Of a stretch of 11,811 bases of DNA, positions 1 to 6,769 are shown in pieces (within the stretch, counting starts at the first letter, position 1; every line of letters starts with the position of its first letter). Origin of the DNA: UBA4744 sp035282865 (GTDB lineage: Bacteria; Actinomycetota; Acidimicrobiia; Spongiisociales; UBA4744); contig DATEVB010000022.1 in the NCBI GenBank assembly GCA_035282865.1, positions 1-11,811 on the forward strand, read 5' to 3'. The position numbers were made by a program, and so were the translations under genes. Below the pieces are notes generated by a model that had not been told where the DNA came from, did not search any database, and saw only the letters and a list, made by a program, of their open reading frames with translations.

Positions 1-2
1 CG

Positions 3-551
3 GCCGGCGCCTCGGTTTTGGTCATTCCGAGCGATCTGGATCCCGAATACCTGCGGGGATATTTTGGGCCTTATCGATTGGCGCTGGTCGATGCCGTGGT
101 CGTCACGGGCGGCGTCGACTCAGGCCCGCAGGCCGGTGGAATCTCCACGATCATCGCAAAGATCGAGCCCGAGCTATCGGTGTTTGCAGCCAGGTACACG
201 CCCGAGCCGACGGTGCCGGTGGCGGGTCGTTCAGTTTTGGTGGCCACCACTGCTCCGCCCGAAGCCGGAGAGGAGATAGTGAATGCGCTCATGGCCATGG
301 AAGCCGGTCGGGTCGTGACCCTTCATAACCTTGCAGACAGGACGGCCCTGGCAGAAGACCTCGACGCCGTCGCGCGGCCCGATCTCGTCCTGGTGGAGGT
401 CAAGGCTGCGGCGGTGGATACCGTTCTCCCGTGGGCTGACGCCCGGGGCATCGAAGCGGGTCTGTTGCACAATCGGGTCCAACTTCCCGGCGGTATCCAA
501 GAGCTGGCAATTGTGCTGGAGGAGCGATGGGGAGCCACTCTTCGTGGCTAG
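3..551 (+). CDS. cpgS: Cyclic 2,3-diphosphoglycerate synthetase, C-terminal part (5' truncated by window edge)
   Basis: The reading frame is open to the left edge, so this is the C-terminal part (about 183 codons) of a longer protein; archaeal cDPG synthetases are about 460 residues. The family forms the intramolecular phosphoanhydride of 2,3-diphosphoglycerate in an ATP-dependent cytoplasmic reaction. Recognition rests on family-like stretches: YLRGYFGPYRLALVDAVVVT near the left edge, then SVLVATTAPPEAGE, a conserved HNLADRTALAEDL-like segment, and the hallmark LVEVKAAAVDTV followed by a late HNR. The nucleotide-binding N-terminus lies outside the window. A TTG at position 18 has no ribosome site and should not be taken as the start. 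The TAG stop overlaps the stop of the convergent small gene (shared CTAG at 548-551). A 2-phosphoglycerate kinase 1.2 kb away supports the call. Assignment is from remembered family motifs, not alignment. Confidence 0.8.
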   Translation, partial: AGASVLVIPSDLDPEYLRGYFGPYRLALVDAVVVTGGVDSGPQAGGISTIIAKIEPELSVFAARYTPEPTVPVAGRSVLVATTAPPEAGEEIVNALMAMEAGRVVTLHNLADRTALAEDLDAVARPDLVLVEVKAAAVDTVLPWADARGIEAGLLHNRVQLPGGIQELAIVLEERWGATLRG

Positions 552-850
552 GCGAGCACCTCGTAGGTCTTTCGCAATGGCAGACGGTGTAACAAGGCGC
601 GCACCCTCACCTGGCTCGCCTTGATCTCGGGTGTGTCGAGGGCTGCCTCCATCGCCTCCGACGAGGTCCACCGGGTTATGACGCCGCCGTCGATCAGTCC
701 ACCTACACCGGGGCGCTCTGCGCGGATCAGCTCGATGCCGAGACAGTCTGGGTGCGCCTCGAAGGCCGGTGCCACGTCCTCGGTGAACAGCCGGACCAAT
801 TCTTCCACGTCGCCCGGCGCAACCGCCGACATGAACATGCGTACGATCAT
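548..850 (-). CDS. Small antibiotic-biosynthesis-monooxygenase (ABM)-like dimeric alpha/beta-barrel protein
   Basis: A 100-residue protein beginning MIVRMFMSAV. An N-terminal beta strand, an amphipathic helix (PGDVEELVRLFTEDVAPAF), a HPDCLGIELI strand like the P-G-C-x-G-x-x-L turn of ABM folds, and a later W-S/T-S-x-E-A segment (RWTSSEAMEAAL) suggest a ferredoxin-like monomer that dimerises. The family includes quinol monooxygenases, heme-degrading enzymes and many proteins of unknown role, so no substrate is assigned. I chose ATG at 850 because GGAG lies six bases upstream and because this ATG shares one base with the TGA of the phosphoesterase gene (TGATG), typical of translational coupling. 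A TTG at 856 is in frame but has a worse ribosome-site position. The gene is the second of a two-gene operon and converges on the cDPG synthetase gene, stop overlapping stop. Confidence 0.6.
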   Translation of the reverse strand: MIVRMFMSAVAPGDVEELVRLFTEDVAPAFEAHPDCLGIELIRAERPGVGGLIDGGVITRWTSSEAMEAALDTPEIKASQVRVRALLHRLPLRKTYEVLA

Positions 851-1686
851 CACCAACTCCAGGATGCCTTCGAGAACATGCCGGCCAGGTCGGGGTTGCG
901 GTCCAGGGTGCGTGTGGCTCGATCGAAAAGGGCGGCAGGACGCTGGCCCGAACCCGGATACATCAAGGTCACCTCGATGGCCTCCTCATCGATGCTGATC
1001 ATGTTGTACGACGGCCGGGTGTAACCCCGCAACCGGTAGGAGGACACGGTCCCGCTGTTGATGATCAACATGCCGCCGACGTCCCAGATGTGCGGGACGT
1101 GCTTGTGGCCGGCGAGCACGACGTCGACGGAGGCGTCCTCGAGAAGGGCGAGAACGTCACCAGCATCCCAGACGATGTTGCGCTCTCGTCCAGTTCCGGG
1201 GACGGGGACCAGATGGTGATGGAGGACGAATATGCGGAGGTCGGCAGGTTCGGCGAACTGCTCTCTGATCCAGTCGTATCGCTCCCGCCCGATCTCACCC
1301 TCGGCCAGGTCGGGCTTGGAGCTATCGACGCCCACTAGAGACAAGCTCTGGGGATAGGTGGCGCGCTGCACATGGACTGTCCGGTCGCATTTCGGACCAG
1401 AATCGCCCTTGCCGAAATGGTCTTGGAAGTGGAGGTAGCCGACGTTCTTGGCGTCGTGGTTGCCCGGAACGACCACGGTGGTGAGCCTCTCTTGCAGAGG
1501 CCGCAGTGCATCACGGGCGGTGAGGAACTCGGCGGAGTACCCCTCCTGGGTGAGGTCTCCGGCGACGACGACGAGGTCCGGGGCCAGCTCTTGGATCTCA
1601 GCGACCGCGTGCGCCAGGAGCTCGGGATCGAAGAACGGCGACCCGCAGTGCAGATCGGAAAGCTGGGCGATTACGAGCTGGGACAT
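850..1686 (-). CDS. Class III (CpdA-type) calcineurin-like metallophosphoesterase
   Basis: A 278-residue cytoplasmic protein with the full metal-binding signature of class III metallophosphoesterases: D11-x-H13 in LSDLHCG, D44 in AGDLT, N77-H78 in PGNHD, the HHH cluster at 156-158, and H194/H196 in AGHKH. NSGT at 210-213 is typical of the CpdA/Icc subgroup near the dimetal site. Relatives hydrolyse 3',5'-cyclic nucleotides, 2',3'-cyclic nucleotides or phosphodiesters such as glycerophosphodiesters, so the substrate is unproven. It is the first gene of an operon with the downstream ABM-like gene (TGATG overlap). It diverges from the 2-phosphoglycerate kinase across 59 bp and lies between the two cDPG pathway genes, which raises the possibility of a phosphoglycerate-related substrate (inference). 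The ATG at 1686 has only a weak purine-rich stretch upstream. Confidence 0.87.
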   Translation of the reverse strand: MSQLVIAQLSDLHCGSPFFDPELLAHAVAEIQELAPDLVVVAGDLTQEGYSAEFLTARDALRPLQERLTTVVVPGNHDAKNVGYLHFQDHFGKGDSGPKCDRTVHVQRATYPQSLSLVGVDSSKPDLAEGEIGRERYDWIREQFAEPADLRIFVLHHHLVPVPGTGRERNIVWDAGDVLALLEDASVDVVLAGHKHVPHIWDVGGMLIINSGTVSSYRLRGYTRPSYNMISIDEEAIEVTLMYPGSGQRPAALFDRATRTLDRNPDLAGMFSKASWSW

Positions 1687-1745
1687 GTCCGCCCGATGCT
1701 ACCAACGCGGCGGCCGGGTAGGCTGACTCGGACCCGTTATCCCAT
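1687..1745. promoter_or_regulatory. Divergent promoter region, metallophosphoesterase / 2-phosphoglycerate kinase
   Basis: Fifty-nine bases separate the two divergent starts. On the minus strand TAGCAT (1696-1701) matches the actinobacterial -10 pattern TAnnnT and would start transcription only a couple of bases before the phosphoesterase ATG. On the plus strand TAGGCT (1719-1724) could serve the kinase. No convincing -35 is visible for either. Assigned by eye only. Confidence 0.35.
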
Positions 1746-2687
1746 ATGCGTGTCGAGGAGTCGAGGACCTTGGATGCACCTCGTCGCCGTTACATCTGGG
1801 TTGAAGACCGCCGTGAAACCCGCCTTCCTTTCTCCAAGTTCGTCATGGCAGCCACATTGACCACGGTCGGTCTCGACCCCGAGATGTCGTACGCCGTCGC
1901 CGAAGAGACCGAAGAGCAGCTCATGGCCGGCCCCTCGGATTCAATAAACGTCGAGGACCTGATGGCGATCGCCACGACCGCACTGCGTCGCCAGGGAGAT
2001 GTCGAGCTGGCAAGTCGCTACCGCGAGTGGGTGGCGGCCCGCCGGTTGGAAAAGCCAATACTGCTATTGCTCGGCGGAGTATCCGGCGTCGGTAAGTCTT
2101 CCGTCGCGGCGGAAGTGGGCGCCCGGTTACGCATCACCACCGTTGTGCCCACCGACGCAATTCGCGAGGTCATGCGCCACGTCGTTTCCGACACGCTCGC
2201 TCCGATACTTCACTCGTCGTCTTTCGAGGCGTGGAAGACGCTCCGAGCCCCCGTCCCGGAGGACCACGACCCCGTGATCGAGGGTTTCCGCCAGCAAGCC
2301 GAGGTCGTCGCAACCGGCGTCCGTGCGCTGGTGGACCGGGCGTTGCGAGAAGGGAACGACCTCATCGTCGAAGGCGTGCACATCTTGCCCGGTCTGTTCG
2401 ACAACGATCTTGCCGTCTGGCGACAGCGGGCGTTCGTATATCAGGCGCTCCTCACGGTTTCGGACGCGTCCACGCATCGAGCACACTTCCTGACGAGGCT
2501 CGAGCGGGCGTTGCATCGAGAGCCGCAACGGTACCTCGATCACTTCGACGAGATCCGCCGGATCGAACGATTCGTGTCCATGCTCGCCCCGTCGCACTCC
2601 GTGCCCAAGATCGAGGTGGAACAGCTCGACATGGCCGTCCAGTACGTCGTATCGCAGGTCGTCGACGCAGTGATCAAGACGCCGTGA
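1746..2687 (+). CDS. pgk2: 2-phosphoglycerate kinase with N-terminal ATP-cone-like domain
   Basis: A 313-residue cytoplasmic kinase expected to phosphorylate 2-phosphoglycerate to 2,3-diphosphoglycerate, the first dedicated step toward cyclic 2,3-DPG. Residues about 16-95 (YIWVEDRRETRLPFSK... GLDPEMSYAVAEETEEQL) resemble the ATP-cone-like N-terminus of archaeal 2-phosphoglycerate kinases. The kinase core follows with a P-loop GGVSGVGKSS at 110-119, then PTDAIREVMR at 135-144 and VEGVHILPG at 208-216, all family-like. The length matches archaeal homologues of about 300 residues. The start is uncertain: ATG 1746 has no ribosome site, whereas an in-frame TTG at 1770 has GGAG nine bases upstream and would remove only eight non-conserved residues. 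Pairing with the nearby cDPG synthetase makes the assignment stronger than either protein alone. Confidence 0.86.
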   Translation: MRVEESRTLDAPRRRYIWVEDRRETRLPFSKFVMAATLTTVGLDPEMSYAVAEETEEQLMAGPSDSINVEDLMAIATTALRRQGDVELASRYREWVAARRLEKPILLLLGGVSGVGKSSVAAEVGARLRITTVVPTDAIREVMRHVVSDTLAPILHSSSFEAWKTLRAPVPEDHDPVIEGFRQQAEVVATGVRALVDRALREGNDLIVEGVHILPGLFDNDLAVWRQRAFVYQALLTVSDASTHRAHFLTRLERALHREPQRYLDHFDEIRRIERFVSMLAPSHSVPKIEVEQLDMAVQYVVSQVVDAVIKTP

Positions 2688-3054
2688 TCCGACGCTGGAG
2701 GCTCCATGTGGCTGGGCGGTCCGCGGGGCATCGTTCACGACGCTCGGCCTCACCGATCAGCAAGGAACTTCCTCGAAGGCCCGCTGGTTGGCCGGGCCCG
2801 GGCCCATTGCCGTTAGTTCCGCCTACGCAGCGTGGTTGCAGATTCGCTAGGGTGGTTGTCGGGCTGGATTGCGAAGGGGAGCATATTGCTCGCGATGGGA
2901 GTAGGCGCCGACGCCGCCGGTGGTGATCGGGGGTTCTCCGATGGTTCGCCGAGCGCTCAGTTTCGCTTTGCAGCCAGCTTTTGTTCATGGTCCATGCTGA
3001 GGCACGGACCATTTGTTTTGGGGTGAGTCGGAGATCGAGACATTGGAGGACGAA
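2688..3054. other. 367-bp intergenic region before the secreted nuclease gene
   Basis: No supported gene. It contains a perfect 12-bp palindrome GGGCCCGGGCCC (2794-2805), just after a possible small stem GGCCCG/CGGGCC (2778-2783 with 2793-2798). It also has a 13-bp inverted repeat GAGCA-TAT-TGCTC (2879-2891) and a strong hairpin at 2987-3012 listed separately. A 64-codon frame from 2832 lacks a ribosome site and protein-like composition. The nuclease ribosome site GGAGG is at 3045-3049. No clear -35/-10 pair could be fixed by eye. Confidence 0.5.
2987..3012 (+). terminator. Terminator-like or attenuator-like hairpin with T-rich tail
   Basis: ATGGTCC, A, TGC pairs with GCA, C, GGACCAT around a TGAG tetraloop, giving ten base pairs with one A/C mismatch. 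It is followed directly by TTTGTTTTG, so it resembles an intrinsic terminator. It lies 299 bases after the kinase stop and 42 before the nuclease GTG. It could therefore end the upstream transcript, act as an attenuator in the nuclease leader, or be an operator dyad. Confidence 0.45.
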
Positions 3055-6000
3055 GTGAAACGCACACGACTGGCGCGGTTATTGGTATTCGGAATGCTGG
3101 CTGCCCTGTTACCGATCGGGGCATTGCCGGTCGGGGCAACGACGAGCGAGCTGTTCTTCTCGGAGTACATCGAAGGCAGCTCATTCAACAAGGCGCTCGA
3201 GATCTACAACGGCACAGGGTCGGCGATCGACCTGACTGCCGGCGACTACCGGATCGAGATCTACTTCAATGGCTCAGCCAGCCCGGGCACGATGATCGAT
3301 CTGGCAGGAACTGTCGCCGACGGTGACGTGTTCGTCGTCGCCGACGACGGGGCGGCTCAGGCGATTCTCGACCAAGCCGACCAGACCAGCACCTCCAACT
3401 TCTTCAACGGCGACGACGGCGTCGTGCTTCGCAAGGCCGGTGTGGTCGTCGACTCGTTCGGCCAACTCTCAATCGATCCCGGTTCGCAATGGCCGGGCGG
3501 CGGGGAGAACGACACCTTGCGGCGCGACGCCTCCGTGTGCGCCGGCGATACGGACTTCAGCGACGCCTTCGACGCGTCAGCGGAGTGGGACTCGTTCGCG
3601 CAAGACACCTTGGACGGTTTGGGAGCCCACACCGCCAACTGCAACGGCGAACCGGGGGTAGTCGCCCCACTGATCAACGAGTTCGTCTTCAACCACGTCG
3701 GTGCGGACACGCATGCTTTCATCGAGTTCAGTGGTGAAGCCGATACCGATTACTCGGTGCTGTCAATAATCGAGATCGAGGGCGATTCGGCAACGACCGG
3801 TCCAGGTGTGATCGATGCCGTCCTCCCGGTGGGGACGACCGATGCGAGTGGCTCTTGGGTGTCTGACGAGGATGTCGAGAACGGGTCGGTGACCCTTCTA
3901 CTGGTGGCCGGTTTCAGTGGTGTTTTCGGCGATGATCTAGATGTGGACAACAACGGTGTCCTGGATTCGACGCCCTGGACCGAGGTTCTCGACGGTGTGG
4001 CAATCAGTGACGGAGGATCGTCCGACCACACTTACGCAGTGACCCTCCAGCCTGGCTACGACGGTAATTCGTTCACCGTTGGGGGAGCCTCACGGATCCC
4101 CAATCGAACCGAAACAGATTCGCAGGCCGACTGGATGCGGAACGACTTCGACCTGGCCGGGATCACCGGTTTCTTTGGCACTCCGGCCATCGGTGAGGCC
4201 TACAACACGCCCGGGGCCGTCAATGAGTCGATCCTCGTGTCGATGGACCCCCTCGGCATTTGTGGGGATCCGGCGACGCCCATCCATGACATCCAAGGCC
4301 CCGGCGCCGCCAGCGCCGATGTCGGCAATATCCGTGAGATCGAAGGCATCGTGGTCGGCGATTATCAGGGGAGCAGCGGTCTGCGCGGCTTCTTTCTCCA
4401 GGAAGAAGACGATGACGCCGCAGCCGAGGGTGACCCGTTGACGTCGGAAGGTATCTTCGTCTTTGATGGTTCCTCCCCCGGCGTCGACGTAGCCATGGGC
4501 GACGCGGTGCGGGTGCGAGGCTCGGTGGCAGAGTTCAACGGCTTGACGGAAATCACCAGTGTCACCGAGGTGGATATTTGCGGTACCGGGACGGTCACGA
4601 GCGCCGTGGTTACGCTCCCGGTGTCGAGCCTGGATGTCCTTGAGACCGTCGAGGGCATGTCAGTCACCCTCCTGCAGGCCCTGGTCATCTCGGAGTACTT
4701 CAACTTCGATCGGTTCGGCGAAGTCGTGCTGACGTCTGAGCGACACCTGACTCCCACGGCGGAGTTTGAACCAGGGCCGGCCGCGGTTCTTGCCGCGCAG
4801 GAATTCCTGTTGGACCGGATCACGCTCGACGACGGGCGGGGCGGCCAGAACCCGGATCCTGCCATTCACCCGAACGGCAATGGGTTCGATCTCACCAACC
4901 GGTTCCGGGGTGGTGACACGGTGCAGAACGTGACCGGTGTGATGGACTACGCATTTGGGTTGTACAAGATTCAGCCCACGCAGGGTGCCGATTACACCAA
5001 CGCCAACCCGCGGACGGCTGCTCCGGATGATGTCGGTGGAAGCCTGAAGGTGGCTACCTTCAACGTGCTGAACTACTTCACCACATTGGACGACGGTGTG
5101 AACGATATTTGCGGTCCGGCGGGGGATCAGGAGTGTCGGGGTGCCGACGATGCCAGTGAGTTCACGCGTCAGCGAGATAAGATCATCGCCGCCTTGGGGT
5201 CCATCGACGCCGACGTGGTTGGCTTGATCGAGATTGAGAACCATCCCGAAGACGTACCAACGGCCGATCTGGTGGCAGGCCTCAACGCGGCAGTCGGGGC
5301 CGGCACCTACGACTACATCGTCACCGGGGCAATCGGCACCGATGCCATCCGCCAGGCCATCATCTACCAATCCGCCATGGTCACCCCTCTGGGTGATTAC
5401 GCAGTGCTCGACTCTACGGTCGACCCGGGGTTCCTCGATGACTACAACCGGCCGGTGCTCGCTCAGACGTTCGTCGAGAACGCCACAGGAGCAGTCCTCA
5501 CGGTGGCGGTCAATCACTTGAAATCGAAGGGCTCTACTTGCGAGGGCGTGAGCGATCCCGATACCGGCGACGGGGCGGGCAACTGCAATCTGACCCGGAA
5601 AGCTGCTGCACAAGCTCTGGTTGATTGGCTGGCCGGTGATCCAACCGGGAGCGGGGACCCCGATTTCCTGATCATCGGTGATCTCAACTCCTACGACAAG
5701 GAGGACCCCATCGATGTCCTGAACACCGCCGGCTTCCAGGATCTGGTGTTCCAGTACCTGGGCGAAGGGGCTTACTCGTACGTCTTCGATGGACAGACTG
5801 GTTATCTCGACTACCAGTTGGCCGGCGAATCTCTGCAGCCTCAGGTTACGGGGGCGACGGTCTGGCACATCAATGCCGATGAGCCCGACCTGATCGACTA
5901 CGACACGTCGTTCAAGCAGCCCGCGCAGGACGCCATCTACGCCCCCGATGCGTACCGCTCCTCCGATCACGACTCGGTCGTGGTCGGGCTGGGCCTCACG

Positions 6001-6441
6001 CCGGCGAGGGAGCTGAAAGAGACGGCACGTCTCGAGTTATCCACCTTGCTGCCCACCGGGAACAAGCAGAACGATCAGCGCATCGAGAAGGCGATCGAAC
6101 GGATCAACCAGAGCCTCAGCCAGGCGTGGTGGACGGGACCGTCGACGCTCGATTTGAGGACGGGCAATCACGTCTTCGATGGCGAGCATCAGGCGGTCCG
6201 GGAGCTGGAGAAGCTGAAGACGGTGGAAGTGCAGGCTGCCGTCGAGCAACTCGTTGAGGCGGACCGCCAGCTGGCACTGGTACAGCTCATCGCCACAATC
6301 AACGGGGGCGGCGACCCGGGCCGCATCGCCCAGGCGCAGGGCAATCTCGCCGATGCGGCGGCCAACGTCGCAGATGGCGATTTCGCCAACGCGGTACTCG
6401 ACTACAAGAAGGCGTGGACGAACGCCGTTGAGGCCGGGTGA
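3055..6441 (+). CDS. Secreted multidomain ExeM/NucH-type endonuclease (EEP superfamily) with lamin-tail modules
   Basis: A 1128-residue exported protein. The N-terminus VKRTRLARLLVFGML... is a signal peptide (charged start, hydrophobic core, cleavage probably after VGA near residue 28). Modules follow in order: a lamin-tail-like domain (about 32-190; LFFSEYIEGSSFNKALEIYN); a second lamin-tail-like domain (about 205-395; PLINEFVFNHVG); an OB-fold module as in NucH proteins (about 410-515; IHDIQGPG, GFFLQE); and the endonuclease/exonuclease/phosphatase domain (about 663-978). Its catalytic motifs are visible: N670 in TFNVLNY, E726/E728 in LIEIEN, N820-H821 in NHLKSKG, D876 and N878 in GDLNS, D971-H972 in SSDHDS. 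A C-terminal helical module (about 1000-1128) ends in a DYKKAW segment. No LPXTG or membrane anchor is seen. Expected role: extracellular DNA degradation for nutrient or phosphate supply or matrix remodelling. GTG at 3055 is chosen because GGAGG sits five bases upstream. Confidence 0.92.
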   Translation: MKRTRLARLLVFGMLAALLPIGALPVGATTSELFFSEYIEGSSFNKALEIYNGTGSAIDLTAGDYRIEIYFNGSASPGTMIDLAGTVADGDVFVVADDGAAQAILDQADQTSTSNFFNGDDGVVLRKAGVVVDSFGQLSIDPGSQWPGGGENDTLRRDASVCAGDTDFSDAFDASAEWDSFAQDTLDGLGAHTANCNGEPGVVAPLINEFVFNHVGADTHAFIEFSGEADTDYSVLSIIEIEGDSATTGPGVIDAVLPVGTTDASGSWVSDEDVENGSVTLLLVAGFSGVFGDDLDVDNNGVLDSTPWTEVLDGVAISDGGSSDHTYAVTLQPGYDGNSFTVGGASRIPNRTETDSQADWMRNDFDLAGITGFFGTPAIGEAYNTPGAVNESILVSMDPLGICGDPATPIHDIQGPGAASADVGNIREIEGIVVGDYQGSSGLRGFFLQEEDDDAAAEGDPLTSEGIFVFDGSSPGVDVAMGDAVRVRGSVAEFNGLTEITSVTEVDICGTGTVTSAVVTLPVSSLDVLETVEGMSVTLLQALVISEYFNFDRFGEVVLTSERHLTPTAEFEPGPAAVLAAQEFLLDRITLDDGRGGQNPDPAIHPNGNGFDLTNRFRGGDTVQNVTGVMDYAFGLYKIQPTQGADYTNANPRTAAPDDVGGSLKVATFNVLNYFTTLDDGVNDICGPAGDQECRGADDASEFTRQRDKIIAALGSIDADVVGLIEIENHPEDVPTADLVAGLNAAVGAGTYDYIVTGAIGTDAIRQAIIYQSAMVTPLGDYAVLDSTVDPGFLDDYNRPVLAQTFVENATGAVLTVAVNHLKSKGSTCEGVSDPDTGDGAGNCNLTRKAAAQALVDWLAGDPTGSGDPDFLIIGDLNSYDKEDPIDVLNTAGFQDLVFQYLGEGAYSYVFDGQTGYLDYQLAGESLQPQVTGATVWHINADEPDLIDYDTSFKQPAQDAIYAPDAYRSSDHDSVVVGLGLTPARELKETARLELSTLLPTGNKQNDQRIEKAIERINQSLSQAWWTGPSTLDLRTGNHVFDGEHQAVRELEKLKTVEVQAAVEQLVEADRQLALVQLIATINGGGDPGRIAQAQGNLADAAANVADGDFANAVLDYKKAWTNAVEAG

Positions 6442-6769
6442 GACACTGATGACGTGAGGCGGTTGGGTCCGCAGGCCCGACCGCCTCCGGCGACCAGCGC
6501 CGCCGGTTCACGACGCTGAGCAATATCGGGCGCCCCCGGGTGCTGTGCAACCACCGCCCGGGGTTCTCGATCGCACCTGCTGATCATGCGATTGTCATCC
6601 GGCAGACAGGGTGATGACGGCGACATCGGCGGATGCGAATGAGAAAAGGTGGCACCGGCGCCGTGAGCCTGATCACGAGCGGTGCAGGGCCCGGCGCGAG
6701 TGCCGCTCGGGTGCGGGAATCTCAGTGAGCAGGTCCGGTTAGTTGAGACTGCGCGTGGTCAACCGGCCA
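6442..6769. other. 328-bp intergenic region between convergent nuclease and aldo/keto reductase genes
   Basis: No supported gene. Besides the hairpin at 6456-6487 (separate entry) it contains a 7-bp inverted repeat CCCCGGG/CCCGGGG (6534-6540 with 6557-6563) and ATCGCA/TGCGAT (6570-6575 with 6587-6592). CCGGTT/AACCGG (6735-6740 with 6761-6766) lies just beyond the reductase stop and could form part of its terminator. The short reading frames here look like chance. Confidence 0.5.
6456..6487 (+). terminator. GC-rich hairpin terminator candidate after the nuclease gene
   Basis: GAGGCGGT (6456-6463) pairs perfectly with ACCGCCTC (6480-6487). A T/G wobble and GGG/CCC extend the stem to twelve pairs with an 8-base loop. 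It begins 14 bases after the nuclease TGA. There is no T tail, so it is a tail-less type if it works as a terminator. Confidence 0.55.

Noticed and set aside
2127..2926. Overlapping open frames on both strands over the kinase 3' half and following gap
   Set aside because: Arg/Pro- or Arg/His-rich shadow proteins; the kinase frame carries the conserved motifs.
2832..3026. 64-codon GTG-start frame in the gap before the nuclease
   Set aside because: No ribosome site, no family resemblance, and it runs through the hairpin at 2987-3012.
3013..3054. Upstream TTG start for the nuclease
   Set aside because: It would put acidic residues before the signal peptide; GTG 3055 has GGAGG at ideal distance and begins directly with the charged region of the signal peptide.
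4660..5970. Long minus-strand open frame (436 codons) antisense to the nuclease
   Set aside because: No recognisable domain, and it lies wholly inside the nuclease, whose catalytic motifs are intact on the plus strand.
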